Assembly (NCBI RefSeq): GCF_003327285.1
Contig: NZ_KZ848475.1
Span: forward strand, 434,001-498,000
DNA from: Microbacterium sorbitolivorans
GTDB taxonomy: Bacteria; Actinomycetota; Actinomycetes; Actinomycetales; Microbacteriaceae
Direction of reading: 5' to 3'
Length of the DNA: 64,000 nt
The notes beneath the pieces were generated by a model. That model was given only the letters and a program-made list of their open reading frames with translations, was not told the DNA's origin and made no database searches. Each line of letters starts with the position of its first letter. Positions within the stretch are counted from its first letter, which is position 1. The translations under genes and the position numbers were made by a program. This document shows positions 8,864 through 17,551 of the stretch, one piece after another.

Positions 8864-9718
8864 TTATTTCACCGCGCCGGCCGTCAGACCGCCGACGATG
8901 TACTTCTGCAAGAAGAGGAACAGCACGACGACGGGCGCGGCCGCGATGATCGCGCCGGCGCTGAAGGCGCTCCAGTCGGCGTAGCGCGGATTCGACACGA
9001 GCTTCGTGAGGCCGACGGCGAGCGTCTGCGCGTCGGTGTCGATGAGGATCACCGAGGCGACGACGTACTCGTTCACCGACGAGATGAAGCTCAGCAGCGC
9101 GACGACCGCGAGGATCGGCGTGACGAGCGGCAACACGATCGTGAAGAACACGCGCGCGTGACCGGCGCCGTCGATGCGGGCGGCCTCGTCGATCGACTGC
9201 GGGATCGTGTTGAAGAACCCATACATAAGGTACGTGTTCACGCCGAGCGCTCCGCCGAGGTAGACGAGGATCAGGCCGATGCGGGTGTTGAGCCCAATCG
9301 CCGGGAACCAGTCGCCGATCGCCGACAGCAGCAGGAAGATCGCGACGACCGCGAGCAGCTGCGGGAACATCTGCACGATGACGATCGAGATCAGGCCGAC
9401 GCGGCGGCCCGCGAAGCGCATGCGCGAGAAGGCATACGCCGCGAGGGCGCCCAGGAACACCGTGAGGATCGCGGTGATGCCGGAGATCAGCAGCGTGTTA
9501 CCGAACCAGGCGAGGAACGGCGCCTGCGGGTTGTTCAGGATCCGCTCGAAGCTGTCGAGACCGATCTTCGAGAACAGGGCGTTGGATCCGGTGAGGGTGC
9601 CGTTGGGGTTGAGCGCGCTCGAGATGACGAACACGATGGGGAACATCGTGACGATGAGGACGAGCACGCCGACGACGTGCCGCCAACCGGTGTCGCGGAA
9701 CCACTTCTTGGTGTTCAT
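8864..9718 (-). CDS. malG: maltose/maltodextrin ABC transporter permease MalG
   Basis: This 284-residue inner-membrane permease has six predicted helices and the EAA-loop motif EAARIDGAGHARVFFTIVLPL near residues 186-206, which docks the ATPase. It pairs with MalF to move maltooligosaccharides delivered by MalE. The start overlaps the malF stop (TGATG). It is the last gene of the malE-malF-malG operon. No ATPase gene is nearby, so a shared MsiK-type ATPase is likely. Confidence 0.93.
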   Translation of the reverse strand: MNTKKWFRDTGWRHVVGVLVLIVTMFPIVFVISSALNPNGTLTGSNALFSKIGLDSFERILNNPQAPFLAWFGNTLLISGITAILTVFLGALAAYAFSRMRFAGRRVGLISIVIVQMFPQLLAVVAIFLLLSAIGDWFPAIGLNTRIGLILVYLGGALGVNTYLMYGFFNTIPQSIDEAARIDGAGHARVFFTIVLPLVTPILAVVALLSFISSVNEYVVASVILIDTDAQTLAVGLTKLVSNPRYADWSAFSAGAIIAAAPVVVLFLFLQKYIVGGLTAGAVK

Positions 9719-11325
9719 CAGTTGAGCTCCTCGAGCGACTTGGTGCGGCGGAAGGCGATGATCGAGATCAGCGCCACGATGACGAAGATGATGATCGTGT
9801 AGGCGCTCGCGAGGCCGTAGTCACGGGTCTGGCCCGTGAAGGCGATCTTGTAGACCATCGAAATCAGGATGTCGGTGTGACCCACCGGGATGGGCGCCGA
9901 CGAGTCGCGCGGGCCACCGTTCGTGAGCATGTAGACGACGTTGAAGTTGTTGAAGTTGAACGCGAACGACGAGATAAGCAGCGGCGCGATCGAGACGAGC
10001 AGGAGCGGCAGCTTGATGCGACGGAAGGTCTGCCACGCGTTCGCGCCGTCGACCGTCGCGGCCTCCTGCAGCTCGTCCGGGATCGACTGCAGCGCGCCCG
10101 TGCACACGAGGAACATGTACGGGAAGCCGAGCCAAATGTTGACGATCAGCACCGACGCCTTCGCGAGCCACGGATCCGTGAGCCACGGGATCGAGGCGCC
10201 ACCGAGCAGCACCTGGTTAATGAATCCGAAACTCTCGTTCATCATGCCGGCCCACACAAGCGCCGAGAGGAACGAGGGGATCGCGTAGGGCAGGATCAGC
10301 AGCGAGCGGTAGATCTTCTTGCCGCGCATGCGCTTGTGGTTGAACGTGATCGCGAGGAACAGGCCGATCGCGAACGTGAGCGCGACGGTCAGGAACGCGA
10401 ACGCAAAGGTCCACAGCGTGACGTAGATGAGGGGCTTCGCGAGGCGGTCGTCGGTGACGGCGCGCACGAAGTTGTCGACGCCGACGGCGACCTTCCAACC
10501 GGGCAGGATCTCGGTGCCGTCGTCGGCGGTGAAGGCGCCCGTGCCGATGTCGTGGTAGACGACGCCGGTCGCGGTGTCGGTGAGGGTGTCGCCCTCGTAG
10601 TCGAGCGTCGACGTGTAGCGGTAGGCGCTGGATCCGTCGGGCGTCGAGATGCGGCCGTCGTTGGGGTCGTCGCTGAACGCGACGCTGAGGTCGGTGACCT
10701 CGTTCTGGCGGGCGAGCACGTCGGCGAACTGCAGCGAGGTCCAGCCGTCGGCCGAAATCGCCTTGTCGCCGTCGAAGCTCGCGTTCACGGCCGAGAGCGG
10801 ATCCTCTTCCGTGCCGACGAGCGCATCGCCGTCGGGCGTGGTGACGAGGAGACCCAGCACGCCGTCGGATTCGACGACCGTGACGGGGTAGGCGGGCGAA
10901 TCGGGCACGCGCTCAAGCGAGGAGTTGAGGAGGGCGGCGACCGCCTGATCCTTGGATCCGTTGTGCCCGGTGCCGTAGTTCGTGAAGCCGATGTAGCCCG
11001 TGTAGAGCAGCACGAAAATCTGGAACACCGCGAGGAAGATCACGCCGGGCGCGAGGTACTTCGCGGGGAGGGCTCGCCGCGAGAAGTAGATCCAGTTGAC
11101 GAGAATCGCGACCGCAGCCACGATCGCGAGCACGCCCCACTCGGCGAAGCTCGCCAGCACGATCACGGCGTACACCGCGATGGCGTCGACGATGCCGAGC
11201 AGGATCAGCTTGGAGATCAGGCCGAGCAGGCTCCCGCCCGCCTGGTCGGCGATGCCGCGCGCGCGTTCCTGCCTACGCGCACGACGCGGATCCGTCGAGA
11301 TCCGTTCGGTCTCGGTACTTCTCAC
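9718..11325 (-). CDS. malF: maltose/maltodextrin ABC transporter permease MalF
   Basis: This 535-residue permease has two or three N-terminal helices, then a ~170-residue extracytoplasmic insert (about residues 125-290) comparable to the MalF P2 domain, then the six-helix permease core. Its EAA motif is EAATVDGANAWQTFRRIKLPL. The long insert separates it from ordinary ~300-residue sugar permeases and supports the maltose assignment. It follows malE after a strong palindrome and overlaps malG. Confidence 0.92.
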   Translation of the reverse strand: MRSTETERISTDPRRARRQERARGIADQAGGSLLGLISKLILLGIVDAIAVYAVIVLASFAEWGVLAIVAAVAILVNWIYFSRRALPAKYLAPGVIFLAVFQIFVLLYTGYIGFTNYGTGHNGSKDQAVAALLNSSLERVPDSPAYPVTVVESDGVLGLLVTTPDGDALVGTEEDPLSAVNASFDGDKAISADGWTSLQFADVLARQNEVTDLSVAFSDDPNDGRISTPDGSSAYRYTSTLDYEGDTLTDTATGVVYHDIGTGAFTADDGTEILPGWKVAVGVDNFVRAVTDDRLAKPLIYVTLWTFAFAFLTVALTFAIGLFLAITFNHKRMRGKKIYRSLLILPYAIPSFLSALVWAGMMNESFGFINQVLLGGASIPWLTDPWLAKASVLIVNIWLGFPYMFLVCTGALQSIPDELQEAATVDGANAWQTFRRIKLPLLLVSIAPLLISSFAFNFNNFNVVYMLTNGGPRDSSAPIPVGHTDILISMVYKIAFTGQTRDYGLASAYTIIIFVIVALISIIAFRRTKSLEELN

Positions 11326-11341
11326 GGTGTTCCTCTCGTGA

Positions 11342-11396
11342 GGGTCGCCAGAAAATGTCGGTTGCGCGCGCGCAACCCGACATTTTCTGGCGACCC
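11342..11396. repeat. palindrome between malE and malF, family C
   Basis: The arms begin GGGTCGCCAGAAAATGTCGG and pair over about 26 bp with one bulged G. It lies in the 90 bp gap between malE and malF. Its position is like the REP elements of enterobacterial malE-malF, which raise malE mRNA relative to the permeases. The outer GGGTCGCCA is shared with the palindromes at 22884 and 22955. Confidence 0.8.
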
Positions 11397-11415
11397 AATT
11401 AGTCGGTGGGGCCGA

Positions 11416-12663
11416 TCAGCCGATCGCCGACTGCACGTCGGCTGCCAGCTTGTTCCAGCGCTCGGTCGGGTCGGCGCCGTTGATGATCTCGGCCTCGGCG
11501 ATACCCCAGTACTCCCAGACGGCACCCATGGCGGGGATCGCGGGCATCGGGACGGCGTCCTCACCGACGGCGGCGAAGCCACCGATGATCGGATCCGCGG
11601 AGGCGGTCTCGGCGGCGGCCGAGAGGGCGGGGAGCACGTTGCCCGAGTTGAACAGGTCGAGCTGCGCGTCTTCGGTGCCGAGGAAGTTCACGAGGAAGTC
11701 GGTCGCGGCGACCTTGTTCTCCGACTCGGACGAGAGGAAGAAGCCCTTGACACCCGCGAACGGCGAGGCGATCTCACCGGTGGGGCTCGGGACGGGGTCG
11801 ATCGCGACGTCGATGCCGGCGTCGACCGCGGCGCCGACGTTCCAGGGGCCGGTCAGCCAGAAGGCCGCGTCGCCGTCGAGGAACGCCTGCTTGGCGATGT
11901 CACCGTCGATGTCGGTGTTGAGGTTGCCCTCGGCGCCCTGCTCGCCGAGCCACGCGGCGAACTCGAGGCCGCCGTCGTTGCCGATCTGCAGGTCGGTCGC
12001 GTCGTAGCCGGCGTCGTTCACGCCGAAGACGGGAGCACCGAACGCGGTCTGGAACGGGTAGAGGTGGTAGGGGTTACCTTCCACGCCCTGCTCGACCACG
12101 AAGGGGTGGTCGAGGCCCGCGTCCTTGCCGGCCTGGATCATGTCGTCGTAGGTCGCGGGGGCGTCCGGGACAAGCGCGGTGTTGCGCAGCACGGCGATGT
12201 TCTCGACCGCGTAGGGGAGCATGTAGACGGTGCCGTCGTAGGTCGCGGCGTTGATGGCCACGTCCATGTAGTTGGCGGCCGAGTCGCCGAGCTCGAGCGG
12301 GGCGACGACGCCGTTGGTCGTGAGCTCGCCCAGCCAGTCGTGCGCACCCATCGTGATGTCGGGGCCCTCGCCCGTCGGCACCTGCTGGATGAAGTCGTCC
12401 TTGATGTCGCCGGTGTCCTTACCGACGATCTCGACGGAAACGCCCGTCTTCGCCTCGTAGGCGTCCGCGGCACCCTGCAGCGCATCGACGCGCTCCGAGT
12501 CGACCCACACCGTGAGGCTCGTCGTCGACGCCTCCTGCGAGGCAGACGGCTCCGCGGAATTCTCGGCAGGCTTTTCGGCCGTCGAGCTCGAGCAACCAGC
12601 GAGGCCCAGAGCGGCCACGAGGCTGATGGCCGCGATGGCGCGGCTCGGCTTGTTCACCGTCAT
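11416..12663 (-). CDS. malE: maltose/maltodextrin-binding lipoprotein MalE
   Basis: This 415-residue solute-binding lipoprotein has a signal peptide ending in the lipobox LGLAGC (Cys about residue 22) and a Ser/Glu-rich linker. The mature domain starts TTSLTVWVDSERVDALQ and continues with ITMGAHDWLGELTTNG, typical of MalE. ATG 12663 is chosen because it begins the signal peptide and follows GAAAGGG. It is the first gene of malEFG, divergent from the alpha-glucosidase. The shared intergenic region holds two LacI-type operators. Confidence 0.93.
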   Translation of the reverse strand: MTVNKPSRAIAAISLVAALGLAGCSSSTAEKPAENSAEPSASQEASTTSLTVWVDSERVDALQGAADAYEAKTGVSVEIVGKDTGDIKDDFIQQVPTGEGPDITMGAHDWLGELTTNGVVAPLELGDSAANYMDVAINAATYDGTVYMLPYAVENIAVLRNTALVPDAPATYDDMIQAGKDAGLDHPFVVEQGVEGNPYHLYPFQTAFGAPVFGVNDAGYDATDLQIGNDGGLEFAAWLGEQGAEGNLNTDIDGDIAKQAFLDGDAAFWLTGPWNVGAAVDAGIDVAIDPVPSPTGEIASPFAGVKGFFLSSESENKVAATDFLVNFLGTEDAQLDLFNSGNVLPALSAAAETASADPIIGGFAAVGEDAVPMPAIPAMGAVWEYWGIAEAEIINGADPTERWNKLAADVQSAIG

Positions 12664-12703
12664 CGGTGTGCCCTTTCGTTCTGCCGGCGACATCGCCGGG
12701 TTA

Positions 12704-12717
12704 TGCAAACGCTTCCA
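12704..12717. promoter_or_regulatory. LacI-type operator upstream of malE
   Basis: TGCAAACGCTTCCA matches the second site at 12802-12815 at 13 of 14 positions and is an imperfect palindrome around a central CG. It lies 41 bp upstream of the malE start. The regulator is most likely the LacI protein at 14596. Confidence 0.65.
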
Positions 12718-12800
12718 TTTAGGTTCCCGCCGGATGAACCGTAGATGTACGGCGATCCCGACGGGTATTACATGACCAGAATGCACCCTGCGCCGAGAAA

Positions 12801-12839
12801 TTGCAAACGTTTCCAATTTTGGGTCGCGAGCCGTATGCT
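12801..12839 (+). promoter_or_regulatory. LacI operator and leaderless promoter of the alpha-glucosidase
   Basis: TTGCAAACGTTTCCAA (12801-12816) is a near-palindromic LacI operator. Its right end covers the position of a weak -35 element (TTCCAA). After 17 bp comes TATGCT (12834-12839), then seven bases and ATG 12847. This spacing predicts a leaderless transcript blocked directly by the repressor. Confidence 0.6.
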
Positions 12840-12846
12840 GTCCCCC

Positions 12847-14454
12847 ATGACCAACGAATGGTGGCGCTCCGCCGTGATCTATCAGATCTATCCGCGCTCA
12901 TTCGCCGACGCATCCGGTGATGGCGTCGGCGACCTCGCGGGGATCACCAACCGACTGGACAGCCTCGCGCACCTCGGCGTCGACGTCGTGTGGCTCTCCC
13001 CCTTCATGACAAGCCCGCAGAAGGACGCGGGCTACGACGTCGCGGACTACCGCGACGTGGATCCGCTCTTCGGCACGCTCGAAGACTTCGACGCCATGCT
13101 GAACCGCGCTCACGAGCTGGGGCTGAAGGTCATCGCCGACCTCGTCCCCAACCACTCGTCGGATCAGCACCCCTGGTTCCAGGAGGCCCTCGCGGCCGCT
13201 CCCGGATCCGTCGAGCGCGCCCGTTACATGTTCCGCGAGGGCCGAGGCGAGACGGGCGAGCTGCCCCCGAACAACTGGGAGTCGATCTTCGGCGGCCCGG
13301 CATGGACTCGCGTGCCTGACGGCCAGTGGTACCTGCACCTCTTCGACTCGTCGCAGCCCGACTTCGACTGGTCGAACGAGGAGGTCCGCGAGGAGTTCCG
13401 CGGGATCCTGCGCTTCTGGCTCGACCGCGGTGTCGACGGCTTCCGCGTCGACGTGGCGCACGGCCTCGTCAAGGCCGAGGGCCTGCCCGACTACACCCCG
13501 CCGGCTGACGCCGACTCCATGGGCGGCGCCGAGCCGGTGCCCTATTGGGGCCAGGACGGCGTGCACGAGATCTACCGCGACTGGCACAAGGTGCTCGCCG
13601 AGTACGAGGGCGACCGCGTGCTCTGCGGCGAGGCCTGGATGCCGACCGTCGCCGAGATTGCGAACTGGGTGCGCCCCGACGAGATGCACCAGTCGTTCAA
13701 CTTCCCCTACCTGTCGAGCGATTGGGACGCCGCAGAGCTGCGCACCGTCATCGACGAGTCGATCGAGGCGTTCGGATCCGTCGGCGCCCCCTCGACGTGG
13801 GTCCTCTCGAACCACGACGTCATCCGCCACGCGACCCGCCTGAGTCTCGACGAGGGCACCCCGCAGGGCCACGGCATCGGGCCGAAGACGCCGAACCTGC
13901 CGGACGAGGCGGCCGGCCTCGGCCGCGCCCGCGCGGCGACGACGCTCATGCTCGCGCTCCCCGGATCCGCCTACGTCTACCAGGGCGAGGAACTCGGCCT
14001 GCCCGAGGCGATCGACATCCCCGACGAGGCGCGCCAGGATCCGACCTGGTTCCGCACGAACGGCGAGCGCTACGGCCGCGACGGCTGCCGTGTGCCGCTG
14101 CCCTGGTCGGTCGACGGCGACTCGTTCGGCTTCAGCGAGACGGGCGCCTCGTGGCTGCCGCAGCCGGCATCGTGGGCGTCGTATGCCCGCGACGCGCAGG
14201 ACGGCGTCGAGGGATCCACCCTCGAGCTTTACCGCTCGCTGCTCGCGTTGCGCAAGGAGCACGCCCTCGGCACCGGATCCGTGTCGTGGTTGCCGTCCGA
14301 GGACGGCGTCCTCGCGCTGCGCAACGGCGACGTCACGATCATCGCCAACGTGTCGGGCGAGCCGGTCGCGCTGCCCGAGGGTCGGATCCTCGCCGCCTCC
14401 GGCGAGCTCGACGGCGGCCTCGTGCCCGCCGACACCACCGTCTGGCTCGGCTGA
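12847..14454 (+). CDS. alpha-glucosidase, GH13
   Basis: This 535-residue cytoplasmic enzyme hydrolyses maltose/maltodextrins or related alpha-1,4/1,6 oligosaccharides. GH13 regions are visible: VIADLVPNHSSDQHPWF (region I), GFRVDVAHGL with the nucleophile Asp, VLCGEAWMP with the acid Glu, and VLSNHDVIRHATRL with the transition-state Asp. The N-terminal WWRSAVIYQIYPRSF is standard for oligo-1,6-glucosidase/alpha-glucosidase proteins. ATG 12847 is preferred over 12835 because the -10 element lies seven bases before it. It is divergent from malE under shared LacI control. Confidence 0.92.
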   Translation: MTNEWWRSAVIYQIYPRSFADASGDGVGDLAGITNRLDSLAHLGVDVVWLSPFMTSPQKDAGYDVADYRDVDPLFGTLEDFDAMLNRAHELGLKVIADLVPNHSSDQHPWFQEALAAAPGSVERARYMFREGRGETGELPPNNWESIFGGPAWTRVPDGQWYLHLFDSSQPDFDWSNEEVREEFRGILRFWLDRGVDGFRVDVAHGLVKAEGLPDYTPPADADSMGGAEPVPYWGQDGVHEIYRDWHKVLAEYEGDRVLCGEAWMPTVAEIANWVRPDEMHQSFNFPYLSSDWDAAELRTVIDESIEAFGSVGAPSTWVLSNHDVIRHATRLSLDEGTPQGHGIGPKTPNLPDEAAGLGRARAATTLMLALPGSAYVYQGEELGLPEAIDIPDEARQDPTWFRTNGERYGRDGCRVPLPWSVDGDSFGFSETGASWLPQPASWASYARDAQDGVEGSTLELYRSLLALRKEHALGTGSVSWLPSEDGVLALRNGDVTIIANVSGEPVALPEGRILAASGELDGGLVPADTTVWLG

Positions 14455-14467
14455 CCGGCCGCGCCGC

Positions 14468-14572
14468 CCCGTACACAACGACGCAAATTTTGCGGGTGGC
14501 TTCCGCCCGAGGCCCGGAATTCCGGGGCCTCGGGCAGACCCCCCTGCACGATTTTGCGTCTTTGTGTACGGG
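14468..14572. repeat. nested intergenic palindrome
   Basis: The outer arms (CCCGTACACAA-N-GACGCAAA and complement) enclose an inner GC-rich hairpin centred on GGAATTCC with GCCCGAGGCCC arms. It lies between the alpha-glucosidase stop and the lacI-type regulator start, so it may separate the two transcripts. Confidence 0.75.
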
Positions 14573-14595
14573 CGCCTAGTGAGAGGATGTAGGGC

Positions 14596-15591
14596 GTGAA
14601 CATCGCCGAGGTTGCCCGAGCCGCCGGGGTGTCGAACGCGACCGTTTCGCGCGCCCTCTCGGGCCGCGGATCCGTCTCGCCCGCCACCCGCGAGCGCGTG
14701 CTTGCGGCCGCCGACGAGCTCGGTTACGTCGTCTCGCAGGCCGCGTCGACGCTGTCGAGCGGGCGCACCCGCAACGTCGGCATCGTCATCCCGTTCCTCG
14801 ACCGGTGGTTCTTCACCCAGGTTCTCGCGGGCGCCCAGCGCCGGCTCATGGACTCGGGCTACGACGTCACCCTCTACAACCTCGAGGGAGATGGATCCGA
14901 GCGCCGCACCGTCTTCGACGATTTCTTGTTGCGCCAGCGCGTCGATGCCGTGATCGCGGTCTCGCTCGAGCTCGAAGAGAACGAGGTGTCGCGCCTGCAC
15001 GAGCTGGGCAAGCCGCTCGTCGGCGTCGGCGGACCGATCCCCGGCGTGCGCACCCTGCAGATCGACGACGACGCGGCGGCCCGCCTCGCGACCGAGCACC
15101 TCATCTCGCTCGGCCACACCTCACTCGCCCATATCGGCGGCGACGAGGCGAGCGACGCCGACTTCCACATGCCGATCAAGCGTCGCCGGGGTTTCTCGGC
15201 CGCGCTCGAGGCCGCGGGGCTCGAGCCCGCGGGCTTCATCGGCGCCGACTTCACACTCGCGGGCGGGTACCGCGCCGCGAAGCAGCTCCTCGGATCTCCG
15301 AACCGCCCCACCGCGATCTTCGCCTCGAGCGACGAGATGGCCTTCGGCGCGATCCTCGCGGCGCGCGACCTCGGGCTGCTGGTTCCGCACGACGTTTCGA
15401 TCGTCGGGATCGACGGACACGAGCAGGCCGAGTTCTTCGGCCTGTCGACCGTCGCGCAATACCCGCGCCGCCAGGGCGCGCACGCGGCCGAGGTGCTGCT
15501 GGCCGAGCTCACCGGATCCGAGGCCCCCTCCCCCGAGGTCCCGTTCGAGCTCGTCACGCGCGCGTCGACGGCGCGGCCGCGGCCCGCCTAA
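14596..15591 (+). CDS. LacI-family regulator of the maltose locus
   Basis: The protein has 331 residues. The N-terminal helix-turn-helix reads NIAEVARAAGVSNATVSRALSG, followed by the hinge helix region (SQAASTLSSGRTRNVGIV). The periplasmic-binding-like effector domain follows, with the usual ending VSIVGIDGHEQAEF near residues 265-278. The GTG at 14596 is the only start that keeps the full DNA-binding domain, with GAGAGGA upstream. It lies directly downstream of the alpha-glucosidase and probably binds the TGCAAACGnTTCCA sites. Confidence 0.9.
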   Translation: MNIAEVARAAGVSNATVSRALSGRGSVSPATRERVLAAADELGYVVSQAASTLSSGRTRNVGIVIPFLDRWFFTQVLAGAQRRLMDSGYDVTLYNLEGDGSERRTVFDDFLLRQRVDAVIAVSLELEENEVSRLHELGKPLVGVGGPIPGVRTLQIDDDAAARLATEHLISLGHTSLAHIGGDEASDADFHMPIKRRRGFSAALEAAGLEPAGFIGADFTLAGGYRAAKQLLGSPNRPTAIFASSDEMAFGAILAARDLGLLVPHDVSIVGIDGHEQAEFFGLSTVAQYPRRQGAHAAEVLLAELTGSEAPSPEVPFELVTRASTARPRPA

Positions 15592-15596
15592 CTCTG

Positions 15597-15647
15597 CAAT
15601 TCTCCGCGCGGTCATCTGCGATTCGCAGATGACCGCGCGGAGAATTG
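15597..15647. repeat. intergenic palindrome, family A copy 2
   Basis: Two perfect 25 bp arms flank a single central T. The arm begins CAATTCTCCGCGCGGTCATC. It lies between the convergent LacI gene and the Gfo/Idh gene. The outer part is shared with the copies at 4507, 21761 and 35456. There is no U-tract. Confidence 0.85.
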
Positions 15648-15667
15648 ATGATTTGGTGGGCGTGTCC

Positions 15668-16762
15668 CTACACGCGCTCGAGGATCGCGCGGAGCTCCGG
15701 ATCCTGCTCGGCCTCGACCGCCTCGGCGCGGGCCTCCGCAAGGATCTCCGGGATCGACACGCGCTGGCCGGTCTCGGCCGAGCGCGTCGCCGCGAACACC
15801 ATCGCGAGGCTGTGCACGTTCTCCGCCGCGGTGTTCTGCGGCCTCTCGCCGCTGCGCAGGCTCGCGACGAACTCGCGCAGGGATCCGGCGATCTCCTCGG
15901 GGACGTCGGTGTCGACGGACACGGGTTCCGGATCCGCCCCCGTGCGCGTGAGGGTCACGTCGCGTTCGCCGTTCCACCGGACGGTGCCGTTCTCGCCGTC
16001 GGCGATCCACTCGCCGTTCCACGAGGTCTCCTCGCCGCGGGCGATCCAGCTGCCCGTGAACACGTAACGCGCGCCGCCTTCGAATTCGAAGATCGCGTGG
16101 GCGTCGGCCGCGCCGGCGTACCAGCTCCACTCGGGGTTGGCTTCCTTGCAATACACGGCCAGCGGATCCGTGCCGATGAGCGAGCGGGCCGCGTCGAATT
16201 GGTGGATGGCCATGTCGACGAGCAGCACGTGATCCATCTCCTCGCGGAATCCCCCGAAGTGCGGGCCCTTCGCGAAGCGCGTCGAGACGCGCGAGACCGG
16301 CCCGATCTCGGGCAGGCTCGCGCGAGCTGCGTCGAGCGCCGCGTAGTAGCGCCGCGACTGGCTGATCATGAGCAGCTGGCCGTGCTTCTCGGCGACGGCG
16401 GCCTGCTTGTAGGCCTGCGCGAGCGTCGGCGCCGCCGGCTTCTCGCACAGCACCGGGAGCCCCGCGTCGAGCGCCTCGAGGTTCACGGGCAGGTGCGCGA
16501 CAGGAACCGTCACGTTCACGACGGCGTCGGCGCCCGTCTCGGCCGCGATCGCGGCGGCGGAGGTTCCGAGCGCGACCTCTCCCGGGATCCCTTCCTCGGC
16601 GAGCGCGCGCCGCGCCGTGTCGAGATCGAGGTCGACGAGGCCGACGAGCTCTACCAGCGGATCCGCCGTGATCGCGCGCAACCACGCGCGGCCCATGCCG
16701 CCCGCGCCGACCTGCACGATCTTCAGCGGGCGGCCGCTATCGACAGTGGCAAAAGCGGTCAA
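15668..16762 (-). CDS. Gfo/Idh/MocA-family oxidoreductase
   Basis: This 364-residue NAD(P)-dependent sugar or polyol dehydrogenase-like protein has the Rossmann motif QVGAGGMGRAW near residues 19-29 and the family EKP motif (VLCEKPAAPTLAQA) carrying the conserved Lys. The C-terminal substrate domain includes DMAIHQFDAARSL. TTG 16762 overlaps the stop of the thuA-like gene (TTGA). No in-frame ATG or GTG fits better, though the N-terminus is uncertain. It is the last gene of the ThuA/ABC operon. ThuA-Gfo/Idh (ThuAB) pairs act in 3-keto-disaccharide metabolism in other bacteria, so a keto-sugar role is inferred. Confidence 0.85.
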   Translation of the reverse strand: MTAFATVDSGRPLKIVQVGAGGMGRAWLRAITADPLVELVGLVDLDLDTARRALAEEGIPGEVALGTSAAAIAAETGADAVVNVTVPVAHLPVNLEALDAGLPVLCEKPAAPTLAQAYKQAAVAEKHGQLLMISQSRRYYAALDAARASLPEIGPVSRVSTRFAKGPHFGGFREEMDHVLLVDMAIHQFDAARSLIGTDPLAVYCKEANPEWSWYAGAADAHAIFEFEGGARYVFTGSWIARGEETSWNGEWIADGENGTVRWNGERDVTLTRTGADPEPVSVDTDVPEEIAGSLREFVASLRSGERPQNTAAENVHSLAMVFAATRSAETGQRVSIPEILAEARAEAVEAEQDPELRAILERV

Positions 16763-17526
16763 TTGTCCATCGCTCCCGTGTAGCCGTGGCCGTTGTAGAA
16801 GTCTTCCGGTTCGTAGCGGAGGAGGACCGGATCCGTGCGCTCGGGGCGCACCGTCTTCGCCCACTCGACGCCGTTGGAGATCACGCGACGGACCTCCTTC
16901 TGGTGGTAGACCGGGTAGTCCTGGTCGCCGGGGCTGAAGAAGAAGATCTTGCCGTAGCCGCGGCGGTAGGTCATGCCACTGCGGAACACCTCGCCGCCCG
17001 AGAAGGTCGAGAGGAAGACGAGCTCGTCGGGCGCGGGCACGTCGAAGAACTCGCCATACATCTCCTGCGCCGGGATGATGAACGGATGCGGCACGCCCTG
17101 CGCGATCGGGTGGGTCGGATCCACCGTCCACACGATCTCGCGATCGTTCTTCGACCGCCAGCGCAGCGTGCAGCTCGTGCCCATGAGCTTGCCGAAGATC
17201 TTCGACCAGTGCCCCGAGTGGAGGACGAGAAGTCCCATGCCCGCAAGCACGTGACGGTGCACGCGCTCGACGACCTCATCGGCGACGTCGGCGTGCGCCG
17301 CGTGCCCCCACCACACGAGCACGTCGGTGTTTCGGAGGACCTCTTCCGTGAGTCCGTGCTCCGGATCCTGCAGCGTCACGGTCGTGACCTCGACGCGCTC
17401 GCCGAGGTTCTCCTCGATGCCCTGCTTGATGGTGGTGTGCATGCCATCGGGGTAGATGTCGCGCACCTCCTGCTGCTCCTGCTCGTGGACGTTCTCGCCC
17501 CAGACGACGACGCGGATGGGATTCAT
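16759..17526 (-). CDS. ThuA-family protein (trehalose-utilisation-like)
   Basis: This 255-residue cytoplasmic protein has the class-I glutamine-amidotransferase-like ThuA fold. It reads IRVVVWGENVHEQEQ at the N-terminus, VLVWWGHAAHADV, GLLVLHSGHWSKIFGKLMG in the core and GKIFFFSPGDQDYPVYH near the end, all typical of ThuA. AAGGAG lies upstream of ATG 17526. It is followed by the Gfo/Idh gene with overlapping stop and start. In characterised systems ThuA and ThuB process 3-keto-glucosides; the exact sugar here is unknown. Confidence 0.9.
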   Translation of the reverse strand: MNPIRVVVWGENVHEQEQQEVRDIYPDGMHTTIKQGIEENLGERVEVTTVTLQDPEHGLTEEVLRNTDVLVWWGHAAHADVADEVVERVHRHVLAGMGLLVLHSGHWSKIFGKLMGTSCTLRWRSKNDREIVWTVDPTHPIAQGVPHPFIIPAQEMYGEFFDVPAPDELVFLSTFSGGEVFRSGMTYRRGYGKIFFFSPGDQDYPVYHQKEVRRVISNGVEWAKTVRPERTDPVLLRYEPEDFYNGHGYTGAMDN

Positions 17527-17551
17527 GATGTGGCTCCTTGGCTATGAGGGT

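Noticed and set aside
9718..11325. malF as a two-protein fusion
   Set aside because: The extra ~170 residues sit between the N-terminal helices and the permease core, as the normal MalF P2 insert does.
9877..12744. 955-residue plus-strand open frame over malF and malE
   Set aside because: It runs antisense to two clear genes with signal peptide, membrane helices and ribosome sites.
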